A DNA stretch of 64,000 nt, taken from positions 186,001 to 250,000 of the forward strand of contig NZ_AULK01000003.1 in assembly GCF_000419445.1 (NCBI RefSeq), given 5' to 3'. Below the pieces are notes generated by a model. The model was given only the letters and a program-made list of their open reading frames with translations. It did no database searches and was not told the origin of the DNA. The DNA is from Gryllotalpicola ginsengisoli DSM 22003 (GTDB lineage Bacteria > Actinomycetota > Actinomycetes > Actinomycetales > Microbacteriaceae). How positions within the stretch are numbered: the stretch's first letter is position 1; every line of letters begins with the position of its first letter. Both the position numbers and the translations under genes were made by a program. Of this stretch, positions 35,055 to 42,826 are shown one piece after another.

Positions 35055-35639
35055 CTACTCGTTGACGAGCAGCAGCTCGGGCAGCGGCTTGCGGGTGCGC
35101 GGCTGGCGCTCGCGCTCGGCCAGCACCTCGTCGAGGTCGTCGGGGGTGCCGACCGTGCCGATGGCCGACACGCTGAAGGGCATGAGGTTCTCGGGCAGGT
35201 CGAACGCGGCGGCGAGCCGGTCGCGCTCGAAGCCGGTCATCTGGTGCACGTGCAGCCCGTCGTGGTGGGCCTGCACCGAGAGGTGCGCCATGGACTGACC
35301 GAGGTCGTACAGCGCGGTCGGCAGCGGCTTGCCCTCGCCGTCCGCAACCTGGGCGACGGCGACGAGAAGAACGGATGCCTTGGGCGCCCACGCCTTGTTG
35401 AAGCCCATGAGCGTCGCCGCGATCTTCTCGAAGGCCTCGGATCCGCGGCGGGCGACGATGAAGCGCCACGGCTGCGAGTTGCCGGCCGAGGGGCTCCAGC
35501 GGGCCGCTTCGAGGGCGGCGGCGAGCTTGCCCTCGTCGATCGGGTCGTTGGTGAAGGAGCGGGGGCTCCACCGCCCGGCGAGCACCTCCAGGATCGGCGC
35601 ATCCGTCTGCGCGGTCTTGAGATCGTTGATCAGCGTCAT
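35055..35639 (-). CDS. Nitroreductase family flavoprotein
   Basis: A 194-residue FMN-dependent NAD(P)H oxidoreductase of the nitroreductase fold. FMN-binding pieces: LAGRWSPRSFTNDPIDEGKL (the R-x-S-x-R-x-F motif as RWSPRSF), AARWSPSAGNSQPWRFIVARRG (S-x-x-N-x-Q-P-W), and VQAHHDGLHVHQMTGFERDRL. Size fits the family. Substrate unknown. A Shine-Dalgarno-like GGGAGAG precedes ATG 35639 by ten bases. Ends with ELLLVNE. Confidence 0.9.
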   Translation of the reverse strand: MTLINDLKTAQTDAPILEVLAGRWSPRSFTNDPIDEGKLAAALEAARWSPSAGNSQPWRFIVARRGSEAFEKIAATLMGFNKAWAPKASVLLVAVAQVADGEGKPLPTALYDLGQSMAHLSVQAHHDGLHVHQMTGFERDRLAAAFDLPENLMPFSVSAIGTVGTPDDLDEVLAERERQPRTRKPLPELLLVNE

Positions 35640-35728
35640 GGCGCCGGCTCTCCCGTTCTATCGTCGTGTGGATCGGCGCCATTGCCGATGGTTCCTACAA
35701 CTGCATGCGAACGCATGCGAGAGAGAGC

Positions 35729-36382
35729 TTATTCCGCGGCCCGGCGGCTCGCCCGCGCCCGCTGCACGAAGTGCGCGACGAAGAGGTATCCGGCGTAGAG
35801 CAGCAGTGCCCCGGCGGCGAGCGGGATCACCCAGCTGTGCTCGCTGCTGCCGACGGCGGAGTTGACCCACCCGAGCCAGGGCACGGCGTACCAGAGCACC
35901 GCCTGGATCTGCTTCGCCTGCACGGGGGCATCCGCCTCGGCGTTGTTGTCGCCCTTGACCGTGAAGATCTTCGTGCCGTCCGACTCGGCGGTGATCGCAA
36001 TCACGCGGTGCGAGATGACGGTCGGGTCATTCGGGTTCGGCTCGTAGGTGACCACGTCGCCGATGCGGATGTCGTCGATCGGCACCTTGTGCACCACCAG
36101 CAGGGTCCCCGGGGGGAAGTGCGGCTCCATCGACTGCGTCAGCACAGTCAGGGGCACCGCGCCCGTCGCCCGCGGAATGATGATGACGAGCACCGCGATG
36201 CCCACGACGATCGCGAGGATGCCGGCGCTCAAGCCCAGGCCGAGCGCGTGCAGGATTTCGCGAGGGCGCGAGTCGCGACGGGGCCGACGCGACTCGCGAC
36301 GCGGCCGACGCAAGTCTTGGTGCGGTTCGGTCGCCGTGCGGGCGTCGGTTTGTTCGTCGCGGTGCCTGTCGATCACGGACAT
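35729..36382 (-). CDS. sipW: SipW-type signal peptidase I (S26B, Ser-His)
   Basis: A 217-residue membrane protease that removes signal peptides. Helix 1 spans about 46-70 (ALGLGLSAGILAIVVGIAVLVIII); the nucleophile is Ser84 in LTQSMEPHFPPGTLL; His125 in TVISHRVIAI replaces the general-base Lys of classic SPase I; D145 lies in VKGDNNAEAD. The second helix is near the end (SWVIPLAAGALLLYAGYLFVAHF). Ser-His and the C-terminal helix define the archaeal/ER-type SipW group that serves TasA/CalY-class substrates. The N-terminus is Arg-rich (RRPRRESRRPRRDSR). It overlaps the TasA-like gene upstream by ten bases, closing the operon of three substrates and their protease. Confidence 0.9.
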   Translation of the reverse strand: MSVIDRHRDEQTDARTATEPHQDLRRPRRESRRPRRDSRPREILHALGLGLSAGILAIVVGIAVLVIIIPRATGAVPLTVLTQSMEPHFPPGTLLVVHKVPIDDIRIGDVVTYEPNPNDPTVISHRVIAITAESDGTKIFTVKGDNNAEADAPVQAKQIQAVLWYAVPWLGWVNSAVGSSEHSWVIPLAAGALLLYAGYLFVAHFVQRARASRRAAE

Positions 36383-37260
36383 GCGAACGTCCTTCCTCCG
36401 CCATTGCTGACGATCACGGAGGCGGTGAGCACGGTTGTGCCGGTTGATGTATTCCTCAACTCGAGGGTCTGTGTGCCGGTCAACGATTGCGGATAGTTGG
36501 CCTTGCCAAGCGTTTGGTTGCTGATGCTGACGTTCCCGCTGTACGACGTGGCCTGGATTTCGAGATCCCAGCCTCCGAGGAACACTTCCCAGGGCCCATC
36601 GCCGAACTGGGCGAACATGGCGTTGCCGTTCCAGGTGACAGCGATGTTGCTCGCCGAGTAGAACACGCAGGTTCCCTGCTGCGGCGTCGGGGCGGAGGCG
36701 ACCTGCTGCGTGAAGGCGCTTCCCGTGCCAGTGGCGGTCCACGCGCCGTTCGCGGCGGTGACGCTCGGGGTCACGGTGACGCTCGTGCCGGCCGTGCCGC
36801 TCGGGGCGGTCGCGGGGAACGTGGTCTTGATGCAGTACGTCAGCTGACTGCCGCTCGCGAGGTCGCTGAGCTGCAGGGTGGGCGGCGCCGCGAGCGTCGA
36901 TGTCGACGTCGGTGCGGTGCCGCAGCTTCCGTCGGACTGGGCTGCCCAAGTGACGACCGAGATGGCCTGTTCGGTTGCAGCCGTACCGGTGACGGCGAAC
37001 GTGATCGAGGCGGTCTTGATCGCGACGGTGCCGGTGTTCTTGACGGTGAACGTGGATTGCGAGCTCTGCGTGCTCGTCGCGCTGAGCGCGTAGGTCGGGC
37101 TCAGGCTCGCCGGGCCGGTCACGGTGACGCCGATCGAACCGGCCGTGGCGGAAGCCGCGGCGGTCGCGCTCGACGACCACAGCGCCTGCGCCGCCGTGCC
37201 GCCCGCGAAGGTGAGGGCGGTGATGAGGGCGGCCGCGACGGCGATGTTGCGGCGCTTCAT
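36373..37260 (-). CDS. SipW-class exported protein (TasA/CalY-like), two-domain
   Basis: A 295-residue exported protein, third gene of the SipW locus. The signal is MKRRNIAVAAALITALTFAG then GTAAQALWSSSATA, with the A-L-W mark of SipW-class signal peptides. Domain 1 (about 35-180) is all-beta, Thr/Ser-rich and camelysin-like (FTVKNTGTVAIKTASITFAV). Domain 2 (about 190-295) is different: CVFYSASNIAVTWNGNAMF, a Trp-rich patch GPWEVFLGGWDLEIQ, and a C-terminal ACP, so a disulphide between its two Cys is possible. Start ATG 37260 overlaps the preceding gene by TGATG. It may be the tip or a binding subunit of the fibre (inference). Confidence 0.8.
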   Translation of the reverse strand: MKRRNIAVAAALITALTFAGGTAAQALWSSSATAAASATAGSIGVTVTGPASLSPTYALSATSTQSSQSTFTVKNTGTVAIKTASITFAVTGTAATEQAISVVTWAAQSDGSCGTAPTSTSTLAAPPTLQLSDLASGSQLTYCIKTTFPATAPSGTAGTSVTVTPSVTAANGAWTATGTGSAFTQQVASAPTPQQGTCVFYSASNIAVTWNGNAMFAQFGDGPWEVFLGGWDLEIQATSYSGNVSISNQTLGKANYPQSLTGTQTLELRNTSTGTTVLTASVIVSNGGGRTFACP

Positions 37261-37847
37261 CAGGACGTCTGCTTTCCGGTGATGGTGTACGTCACGCTGG
37301 TGGTCTTGCTCTGTGCCGAGGCGGGCGCCTGGCTCGAGAGCGTGAATTCGACGCACGCGGGCACGGATGCTCCGGGCTGGAGCGTGTACCCGAAGGAGGC
37401 GACCGCGTATCCGGTCACGGGGCTGGTCGCCGCGCCGATCGCGGTGGTCGTGCACGTGGAGGTGTTCACGGTCACCTTGGTGAGGAGGCTCGCGGCGAGC
37501 CCGGTGTCCGCCGTCACGGTGGTCGCGTCGAGCGAGAGCGCGAGCGGGACGGTGCCCGTGTTCTTCAGCGTCACCTGCTGCAGCACCGAGTCGCCGGGGC
37601 CGAGCGCAGTGGTGCCCAACGAGCTCAGCGTCGCCGATGACGTGCCCTGAATCGTGAGCCCGGTCGTGCCGGAGGTGATCGTCGCGTTCGTGATCGGCGT
37701 CGACGTGTTCCAGAGGGCGTAAGTGCCGCCGGTCGCGAACAGGGCCGCGACGACGGCTCCGGCCACTACGGCCACCATGGCGAGCACGCGCACGCCGAAG
37801 TGGCGCGGACCGTCGGCCCGCGCCATCTCGGCTGCGTGTGCTGTCAT
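37260..37847 (-). CDS. SipW-class exported protein (TasA/CalY-like)
   Basis: A 195-residue exported protein. A cytosolic lead (TAHAAEMARADGPRHFG) precedes the signal helix VLAMVAVVAGAVVAALFATG, then GTYALWNTSTPI, the G-T-Y/F-A-L-W mark of SipW substrates. The mature domain is beta-rich (TGLTIQGTSSATLSSLGTT; VLQQVTLKNTGTVPLALSLD; GYTLQPGASVPACVEFTL) with one Cys pair (STCTTTAIG and PACVEF). Starts six bases after the first substrate gene. Role as a major or minor fibre subunit is inferred from Bacillus TasA. Confidence 0.83.
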   Translation of the reverse strand: MTAHAAEMARADGPRHFGVRVLAMVAVVAGAVVAALFATGGTYALWNTSTPITNATITSGTTGLTIQGTSSATLSSLGTTALGPGDSVLQQVTLKNTGTVPLALSLDATTVTADTGLAASLLTKVTVNTSTCTTTAIGAATSPVTGYAVASFGYTLQPGASVPACVEFTLSSQAPASAQSKTTSVTYTITGKQTS

Positions 37848-37853
37848 CGAAGC

Positions 37854-38459
37854 TCAGGAAGTCTGCGTGAGAGTGAGCTTGAGGGCGTTGAGGTTGACCG
37901 TCTCGCCCTGACCATCCTGGCCGTGGTAGCTGCCGTCGGTGCCGGCATTTCCGACTTCGCTGGGCAGCGCGATGTCCACGGTGACTGTTACGGACTGGGT
38001 GCCGTCAAGGTTGTTGCTGACCTGGTACACATTGGTCGACTTCTTTGTAACGCCCGTGCCAGACGCGGACAGAGAATACTGGAGCGCGCTCTTCAGGAAG
38101 GTGCTGCCAGTTACGTCGCTGGAGTTGATCGAAAGCTCGGCGGAAAGGTTCTTGCCGAGCGCGGTGATCGGGACCGCAGCCACGTACTCGAGAGTGTCAC
38201 CGGGAACGATGAGAGTACTCGCCAAATCGCTCGACGCGATGGTGGTGGTTTCGCTGGAGCCCGCGTGCTTGAGCGTCCAGGTAGGACTGCCGGTACCGTC
38301 CGGGCCCGTGGGCGTACCCAACTTGAGGGAGCCGGAATTGATCGTGCTTCCGCTGCCAATGGCAGCCGAGTCGTTCCACAGCGCGAAGGTGCCTGCGCCG
38401 CCGAGGAGCAGCGCGATGCCTGCGGCGCCTGCGACGGCGCCCTTGATGAGCTTGTTCAT
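37854..38459 (-). CDS. SipW-class exported protein (TasA/CalY-like), first in operon
   Basis: A 201-residue exported protein with the SipW-class signal MNKLIKGAVAGAAGIALLL then GGAGTFALWNDSAAIG. The mature part is a single beta domain without cysteine (SLKLGTPTGPDG; YVAAVPITALGKNLSAELSI; VSNNLDGTQSVTVTVDIALP), the layout of TasA/CalY subunits that form extracellular fibres. Start ATG 38459 is placed where the signal begins; the longer frame from 38648 lies in the leader. First position suggests the highest expression. Codon use here includes more A/T than neighbours (for example 38030-38060), which may mark a different history. Confidence 0.85.
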   Translation of the reverse strand: MNKLIKGAVAGAAGIALLLGGAGTFALWNDSAAIGSGSTINSGSLKLGTPTGPDGTGSPTWTLKHAGSSETTTIASSDLASTLIVPGDTLEYVAAVPITALGKNLSAELSINSSDVTGSTFLKSALQYSLSASGTGVTKKSTNVYQVSNNLDGTQSVTVTVDIALPSEVGNAGTDGSYHGQDGQGETVNLNALKLTLTQTS

Positions 38460-38831
38460 GGGTGTGTCTTGCTTCCTGGGTCGGGCAGGCAGGCATGACA
38501 AGACGGCACCCCGGCCGGGGGCGATAGGGACGCCGGCCGACCGGGGAACCGTCTGAGCAGACTGCTCTGCATCGGGGGGACTGGCAGGCCGATTCGGGTG
38601 TGCTGCAGGAAGATCGGGTTTCCCGCGGCATCGGCCTCGGCTAGACATTACGACCGCATCCGGCCCCGATGTACAGGGGTCTGTCTACCCCGTCCGGGGG
38701 GACCTAGGGGTTTCCCCCTAGCGCGGTTCGAACATGCAAATGCATGGATTCGAACACCCGCGTGAACCTCGCGCGAGCACTGCGCAAACCTTGAGGTTGC
38801 GCCTCTTCAGGGCGTTTCTTGAGGCTGCCGC
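38460..38831 (-). other. 372-base gap with leader and control region of SipW locus
   Basis: No gene is supported. On the reverse strand a -10-like TAATGT (38645-38650) would start a leader of about 175 bases before ATG 38459. The leader contains the palindrome GAGCAGACTGCTC (38555-38567). Two G/C-run palindromes lie just upstream of the -10. At 38782-38802 GCGCAA/TTGCGC can form a hairpin next to the end of the threonine aldolase gene. Confidence 0.5.
38673..38721 (-). promoter_or_regulatory. Two adjacent palindromes upstream of SipW locus promoter
   Basis: AGGGGT-N6-ACCCC (38675-38691) and CTAGGGG-TTTC-CCCCTAG (38704-38721). They sit about 25-70 bases upstream of the -10-like TAATGT, where an activator would bind, and no good -35 is present. 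Binding protein unknown. Confidence 0.45.
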
Positions 38832-39920
38832 TCACCCCTCGTCGAGCGCGTCGAGGATCGCATCCGCGAACGCCTCGACGTCCTCCTCGGTCGTGTCCCA
38901 CGCGGTCATCCAGCGCACCTCGGTCGTCGTCTCGCCGTGCCGCGGGTTCCAGTCGTAGAAGTGGAACTGCTCCCGCACACGGTCGGCCGCCGCCCTGGGA
39001 AGCGCCGCGAACACGGCATTGGACTGAGTGGCCTGCGTGAAGGTGAGGCCGACCGCCGAACCATCCGTCACCGCTTCTTCGAGCCGCTCGCGCAGCAGCG
39101 CGGCCATCTCGTTCGCGTGCTGGGCGGCGCGCAGCCACAGGCCGTCCTCGAGCAGGGCGACCAGCTGGGCCGAGATGAAGCGCTGCTTCGAGGCGACCTG
39201 CATGTCGGCCTTGCGCAGGTACTCGATGCCGAGCGTCACCTCCGGGTCGACGATCACGACGGCCTCGCCGAACGCCATGCCGTTCTTCGACCCGCCGAAG
39301 CTGATGATGTCGACGCCGACGTCGGTCGTGAACTCGCCCAGATCGAGGTCGAGCGCGGCGGCGGCGTTGGCGATGCGAGCCCCGTCGAGGTGCACGGTCA
39401 TGCCGCGGCGGTGCGCGTGGTCGCAGATGTCGGCGATCTCGTCGGCGGTGTACACGGTGCCGAACTCGGTGGCCTGGGTGATGCTCACCACGCTCGGCTG
39501 CGCCCGGTGCTGATCGCCCCAGCCCCACGCCTGCCGGTCGATGAGATCGGGCGTCAGCTTGCCGTCGGGCGTCTCGACCGGCAGCAGCTTCAGCCCGCCG
39601 ACGCGCTCGGGTGCGCCGTTCTCGTCGGTGTTGATATGAGCGGATGCTGCGCACACGACGCCGCTCCAGCGCTCGGTGACGCTCTGCAGGGCGAGCACGT
39701 TGGCCCCCGTGCCGTTGAGCACCACGTGGGCCTCGGCGGCGTCGCCGAAGTGCTCCTTCACCAGCTCCTGCAGCCGGGCCGTGTAGGCGTCGGCGCCGTA
39801 GCTCGACTGGTGCCCGCCGTTGGCGACCGCGATCGCCTCGAGCACCTCGGGGATCACGCCCGCGTAGTTGTCGCTCGCGAAGGTGATGACGGACGGATCG
39901 TGCAGGCGCTCGATGGGCAT
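38832..39920 (-). CDS. Low-specificity threonine aldolase / beta-eliminating lyase
   Basis: A 362-residue PLP enzyme of fold type I, splitting threonine-type beta-hydroxy amino acids to glycine plus aldehyde. Seen: ITFASDNYAGVIPEVLEAI, GGHQSSYGADAYTARLQELV, NGTGANVLAL (PLP phosphate region), STSUR-like cofactor core VHLDGARIANAAAAL (Asp-Gly-Ala-Arg) and the Schiff-base Lys in SFGGSKNGMAFGEAVV (about residue 211). Length is normal. Monocistronic; AAGATA lies near the start but spacing is poor. Amino-acid choice (L-allo-, L-threonine or other) cannot be decided. Confidence 0.9.
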   Translation of the reverse strand: MPIERLHDPSVITFASDNYAGVIPEVLEAIAVANGGHQSSYGADAYTARLQELVKEHFGDAAEAHVVLNGTGANVLALQSVTERWSGVVCAASAHINTDENGAPERVGGLKLLPVETPDGKLTPDLIDRQAWGWGDQHRAQPSVVSITQATEFGTVYTADEIADICDHAHRRGMTVHLDGARIANAAAALDLDLGEFTTDVGVDIISFGGSKNGMAFGEAVVIVDPEVTLGIEYLRKADMQVASKQRFISAQLVALLEDGLWLRAAQHANEMAALLRERLEEAVTDGSAVGLTFTQATQSNAVFAALPRAAADRVREQFHFYDWNPRHGETTTEVRWMTAWDTTEEDVEAFADAILDALDEG

Positions 39921-39948
39921 GCGTCTATCTTGTCGTGCACGGGCCGAC

Positions 39949-42045
39949 TCAGTGCGTGGCGGTCACGATCTCGGCGATGCGGGTGGGCGCCGTCTCATCC
40001 TGCAGGCTGGTCGCGTCGCCGAGCGGGCGACCGTCGACGATGTCGACGAGAAGCCGACGCATGATCTTGCCCGAGCGGGTCTTCGGCAGCTCGGGCACGA
40101 GGAAGACGTGCTTGGGCTTGGCGATCGGGCCGATCGCGTCGGCCACGTGCGCGCGCAGGCTGTGCGCCGCGGCATCCGCTGCCCGCGCCCACGCGGTCGC
40201 CCACCCGCGCCCCGCCGACGAGTCGTTCGCGCCCGGTCGCGACGACGGGATCACGAACGCCGCCACCGCCTGGCCCGTGACCGCATCGGAGACGCCGACG
40301 ACCGCGGCTTCGCCGACCGAGGGATGCGCGACGAGCGCGCTCTCGATCTCGATCGTCGACAGCCGGTGGCCGGAGACGTTGATCACGTCGTCGACCCGCC
40401 CGAGCACCCAGACGTCGCCGTCGGCGTCGTACTTGCCGCCGTCGCCGGAGAAGAACCAGCCGCGTTCGGAGAACTTCGCCCAGTACGAGTCGTAGAAGCG
40501 CTGCGGGTCGCCCCACACGGTGCGAGCCATGCCCGGCCAGGTGCCGGCCACCACGAGGTATCCGCCCGAGCCGTTCGGCACGCGCTCGCCCGCCTCGTCG
40601 ACGACGAGCGCGGTCAGCCCGGGCACCGCCCGCAGCGCGGATCCCGGTTTCAGCTCGTCCACGCCGGGAAGCGGGCACATCACGGCCGCGCCCGTCTCGG
40701 ACTGCCACCAGGTGTCGACGATCGGCGCGGTGCCCCGGCCGTGGTGCGTGCGGAACCACACCCACGCCTCGGGGTTGATCGCCTCGCCGACCGTGCCGAG
40801 CAGGCGCAGGCTCGAGACGTCGTGCCCTGCCGGCAGGCCGTCGGGCCACCAGGTCATGAAGGTGCGCACGAGGGTCGGCGCCGTGTAGTAGATGGTGACG
40901 CCGTAGCGCTCGATGATCTCCAGGTGCCGCGTGCGGCTCGGGGTCTCAGGCGTGCCCTCGTAGATCACCGAGGTCGCGCCGTTGGAGAGCGGGCCGTAGA
41001 TGGCGTACGAGTGCGCCGTCACCCAGGCGAGATCGGCGGTGCACCAGTAGACGTCGTCGTCCTTGAGGTCGAACAACGCCCAATGGGTCCAACTCGCGTG
41101 GGTGAGGTAGCCGCCGCTCGTGTGCACGAGCCCCTTGGGGCGGCCCGTAGTGCCGCTGGTGTAGATGATGAAGAGCGGGGTCTCGGCGTCGAAGAACTCG
41201 GGTTCGTGGCGATCGGATGCCGCGGCCAGGGCCTCGTGCCACCACACGTCGCGCCCCTCGGTCCAGGGCACGTCGTCGCCGGTGCGCCGCACGACGAGCA
41301 CGTGCTCGACCGAGCCGATGCCGGTGGCGGCCGCGTCGGCGGCGTGCTTGACGGGCACGGCGGCGCCTCGGCGGAACTGCCCGTCGCTCGTCACGAGCAG
41401 CTTGGCCCCGGTGTCTTGCAGGCGGAACCGCACGGCTTCGGCGCTGAACCCGCCGAACACCAGTGAGTGGATCGCGCCGATGCGGGCGATCGCGAGGGTG
41501 ACGATCACCGTCTCGGGGATCACCGGTAGGTAGACCACCACACGGTCGCCCTTGCCGATGCCGAGCGCGGTCAGCGCGTTGGCGGCCCGGGCCACGTCTC
41601 GCTGCAGCTGCGCGTACGTGATGGTGCGGCGGTCGCCAGGCTCGCCCTCGAAGTGCAGGGCGACCTTGTCGCCGCGGCCCGCAGCCACGTGCCGGTCGAC
41701 GCAGTTCACGGCCACGTTGAGCGCGCCGCCCTCGAACCAGCGCGCCTCGGGAGGCGTGCCGCCGGGCAGGCCGTGGCCACGGGGCCCCGGCTGCGGCGGC
41801 CGCCAGGTGTGCGCTGTGCGCCACGGCGTGTGCCAATCCAGCCGGCGGGCCTTGTCCTCCCAGAAGCCGACGGGGTCGGCATCCGCTGCCTCGCGCAACG
41901 CCCGAGCGGCGTCGGCGTCGATGTTCGCCTGGGCGGCGAACGCGTCGGCCACCGGGTAGCGGCGCGTCTCGGTGAGCAAGTTGGAGAGCACGGCTGCGGG
42001 TACGGTCGCTGCGGGCGTGTGGGAGGCAGATGAGTGAGAGGGCAT
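39949..42045 (-). CDS. Acetyl-CoA synthetase-type acyl-CoA ligase
   Basis: A 698-residue AMP-forming ligase activating acetate or a short acid to its CoA thioester. Seen: FEGEPGDRRTITYAQLQRDV, the P-loop FIIYTSGTTGRPKGLVHT, WCTADLAWVTAHSYAIYGPL, TWWQSETGAAVMCP, GYLVVAGTWPGMARTV, FFSGDGGKYDADGDVWVLGRVDDVINVSGHRLSTIEIE, and the acetylatable Lys in TRSGKIMRRLL (about 659). A short insert (SSAGRGWATAWARAADAA) sits in the C-terminal domain. The gene starts one base after the stop of an SsuC-like permease (TGA-T-ATG), an unusual partner that hints at uptake and activation of one organic acid. Confidence 0.92.
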   Translation of the reverse strand: MPSHSSASHTPAATVPAAVLSNLLTETRRYPVADAFAAQANIDADAARALREAADADPVGFWEDKARRLDWHTPWRTAHTWRPPQPGPRGHGLPGGTPPEARWFEGGALNVAVNCVDRHVAAGRGDKVALHFEGEPGDRRTITYAQLQRDVARAANALTALGIGKGDRVVVYLPVIPETVIVTLAIARIGAIHSLVFGGFSAEAVRFRLQDTGAKLLVTSDGQFRRGAAVPVKHAADAAATGIGSVEHVLVVRRTGDDVPWTEGRDVWWHEALAAASDRHEPEFFDAETPLFIIYTSGTTGRPKGLVHTSGGYLTHASWTHWALFDLKDDDVYWCTADLAWVTAHSYAIYGPLSNGATSVIYEGTPETPSRTRHLEIIERYGVTIYYTAPTLVRTFMTWWPDGLPAGHDVSSLRLLGTVGEAINPEAWVWFRTHHGRGTAPIVDTWWQSETGAAVMCPLPGVDELKPGSALRAVPGLTALVVDEAGERVPNGSGGYLVVAGTWPGMARTVWGDPQRFYDSYWAKFSERGWFFSGDGGKYDADGDVWVLGRVDDVINVSGHRLSTIEIESALVAHPSVGEAAVVGVSDAVTGQAVAAFVIPSSRPGANDSSAGRGWATAWARAADAAAHSLRAHVADAIGPIAKPKHVFLVPELPKTRSGKIMRRLLVDIVDGRPLGDATSLQDETAPTRIAEIVTATH

Positions 42046-42046
42046 A

Positions 42047-42826
42047 TCAACTCCAGCGTCGGGTCGCGACCCGGCTGACGAGGCCGACCACGAGGTCGGA
42101 GACGCTGCCGAGGATCGCCAGCAGGAAGATGGCCAGGAAGGTCTGGTCGGTGCGTCCCACCTGCTGCGACTGGGTGAGCAGATAGCCGAGGCCCATGGAG
42201 GCGCCGAGCAGCTCGGCGGCCACGAGGAAGAGCCAGGCCTGGGCGAGGGCGAGCCGCAGTCCCGAGACCACCGACGGCAGAACAGCGGGCAGCTGCACGG
42301 CGCCAAACAGGCGCGCCCCGGAGTAGCCGTAGGCGCGGCCGGCCTCGATCAGATGCGGGTCGACATGCCGCAGTGACCCGGCGACGGTGGTGTAGACGGG
42401 GAAGAAGGCGCCGATGGCGACCAGGATCACCTTCTCGGCCTCGCCGATGTGGAACCAGATGATCAGCAGCGGCACCCAGGCCAGCGAGGGGACGGCGCGG
42501 ATCGACGCGAGGGTGAACGAGAAGAACGCGGCCCAGAACCGGGACAGGCCGACGAACGCGCCCAGCACGATTCCGAGTGCCGCCCCTGCCGCGAATCCGA
42601 TCAGCACCCGCTGCGTCGAGATCGCGACGTACTGCCCCAGCAGGCCGCGCCGGCCCAGGTCCAGCGCCGCCTGCCACACCAGCTCGGGCGACGGCAGCTG
42701 GGTGATCGTGAAGAGACCGCTCGTCGACAGCAGCTGCCATGCGACGAGCACCGCGACCGGCAGCACTGCGGCGACGGCCGCCCGCCCCCAGCGGCGCGAC
42801 AGGGGCCGGGTGAGGTCAGTCGCCAC
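42047..42826 (-). CDS. ABC transporter permease, SsuC/TauC type
   Basis: A 259-residue inner-membrane permease of the sulfonate/nitrate/taurine group with about six helices (AAVLPVAVLVAWQLLS, VLIGFAAGAALGIVLGAFVGL, VILVAIGAFFPVYTTVAG) and the docking loop HLIEAGRAYGYSGARLFGAV. Start GTG 42826 overlaps the binding-protein gene by eleven bases. Works with the ATPase and binding protein of the same operon. Confidence 0.92.
   Translation of the reverse strand: MATDLTRPLSRRWGRAAVAAVLPVAVLVAWQLLSTSGLFTITQLPSPELVWQAALDLGRRGLLGQYVAISTQRVLIGFAAGAALGIVLGAFVGLSRFWAAFFSFTLASIRAVPSLAWVPLLIIWFHIGEAEKVILVAIGAFFPVYTTVAGSLRHVDPHLIEAGRAYGYSGARLFGAVQLPAVLPSVVSGLRLALAQAWLFLVAAELLGASMGLGYLLTQSQQVGRTDQTFLAIFLLAILGSVSDLVVGLVSRVATRRWS

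Noticed and set aside
38460-38648. Riboswitch in the SipW-locus leader
   Set aside because: A leader and palindromes are visible, but I see no conserved core of a known riboswitch class.
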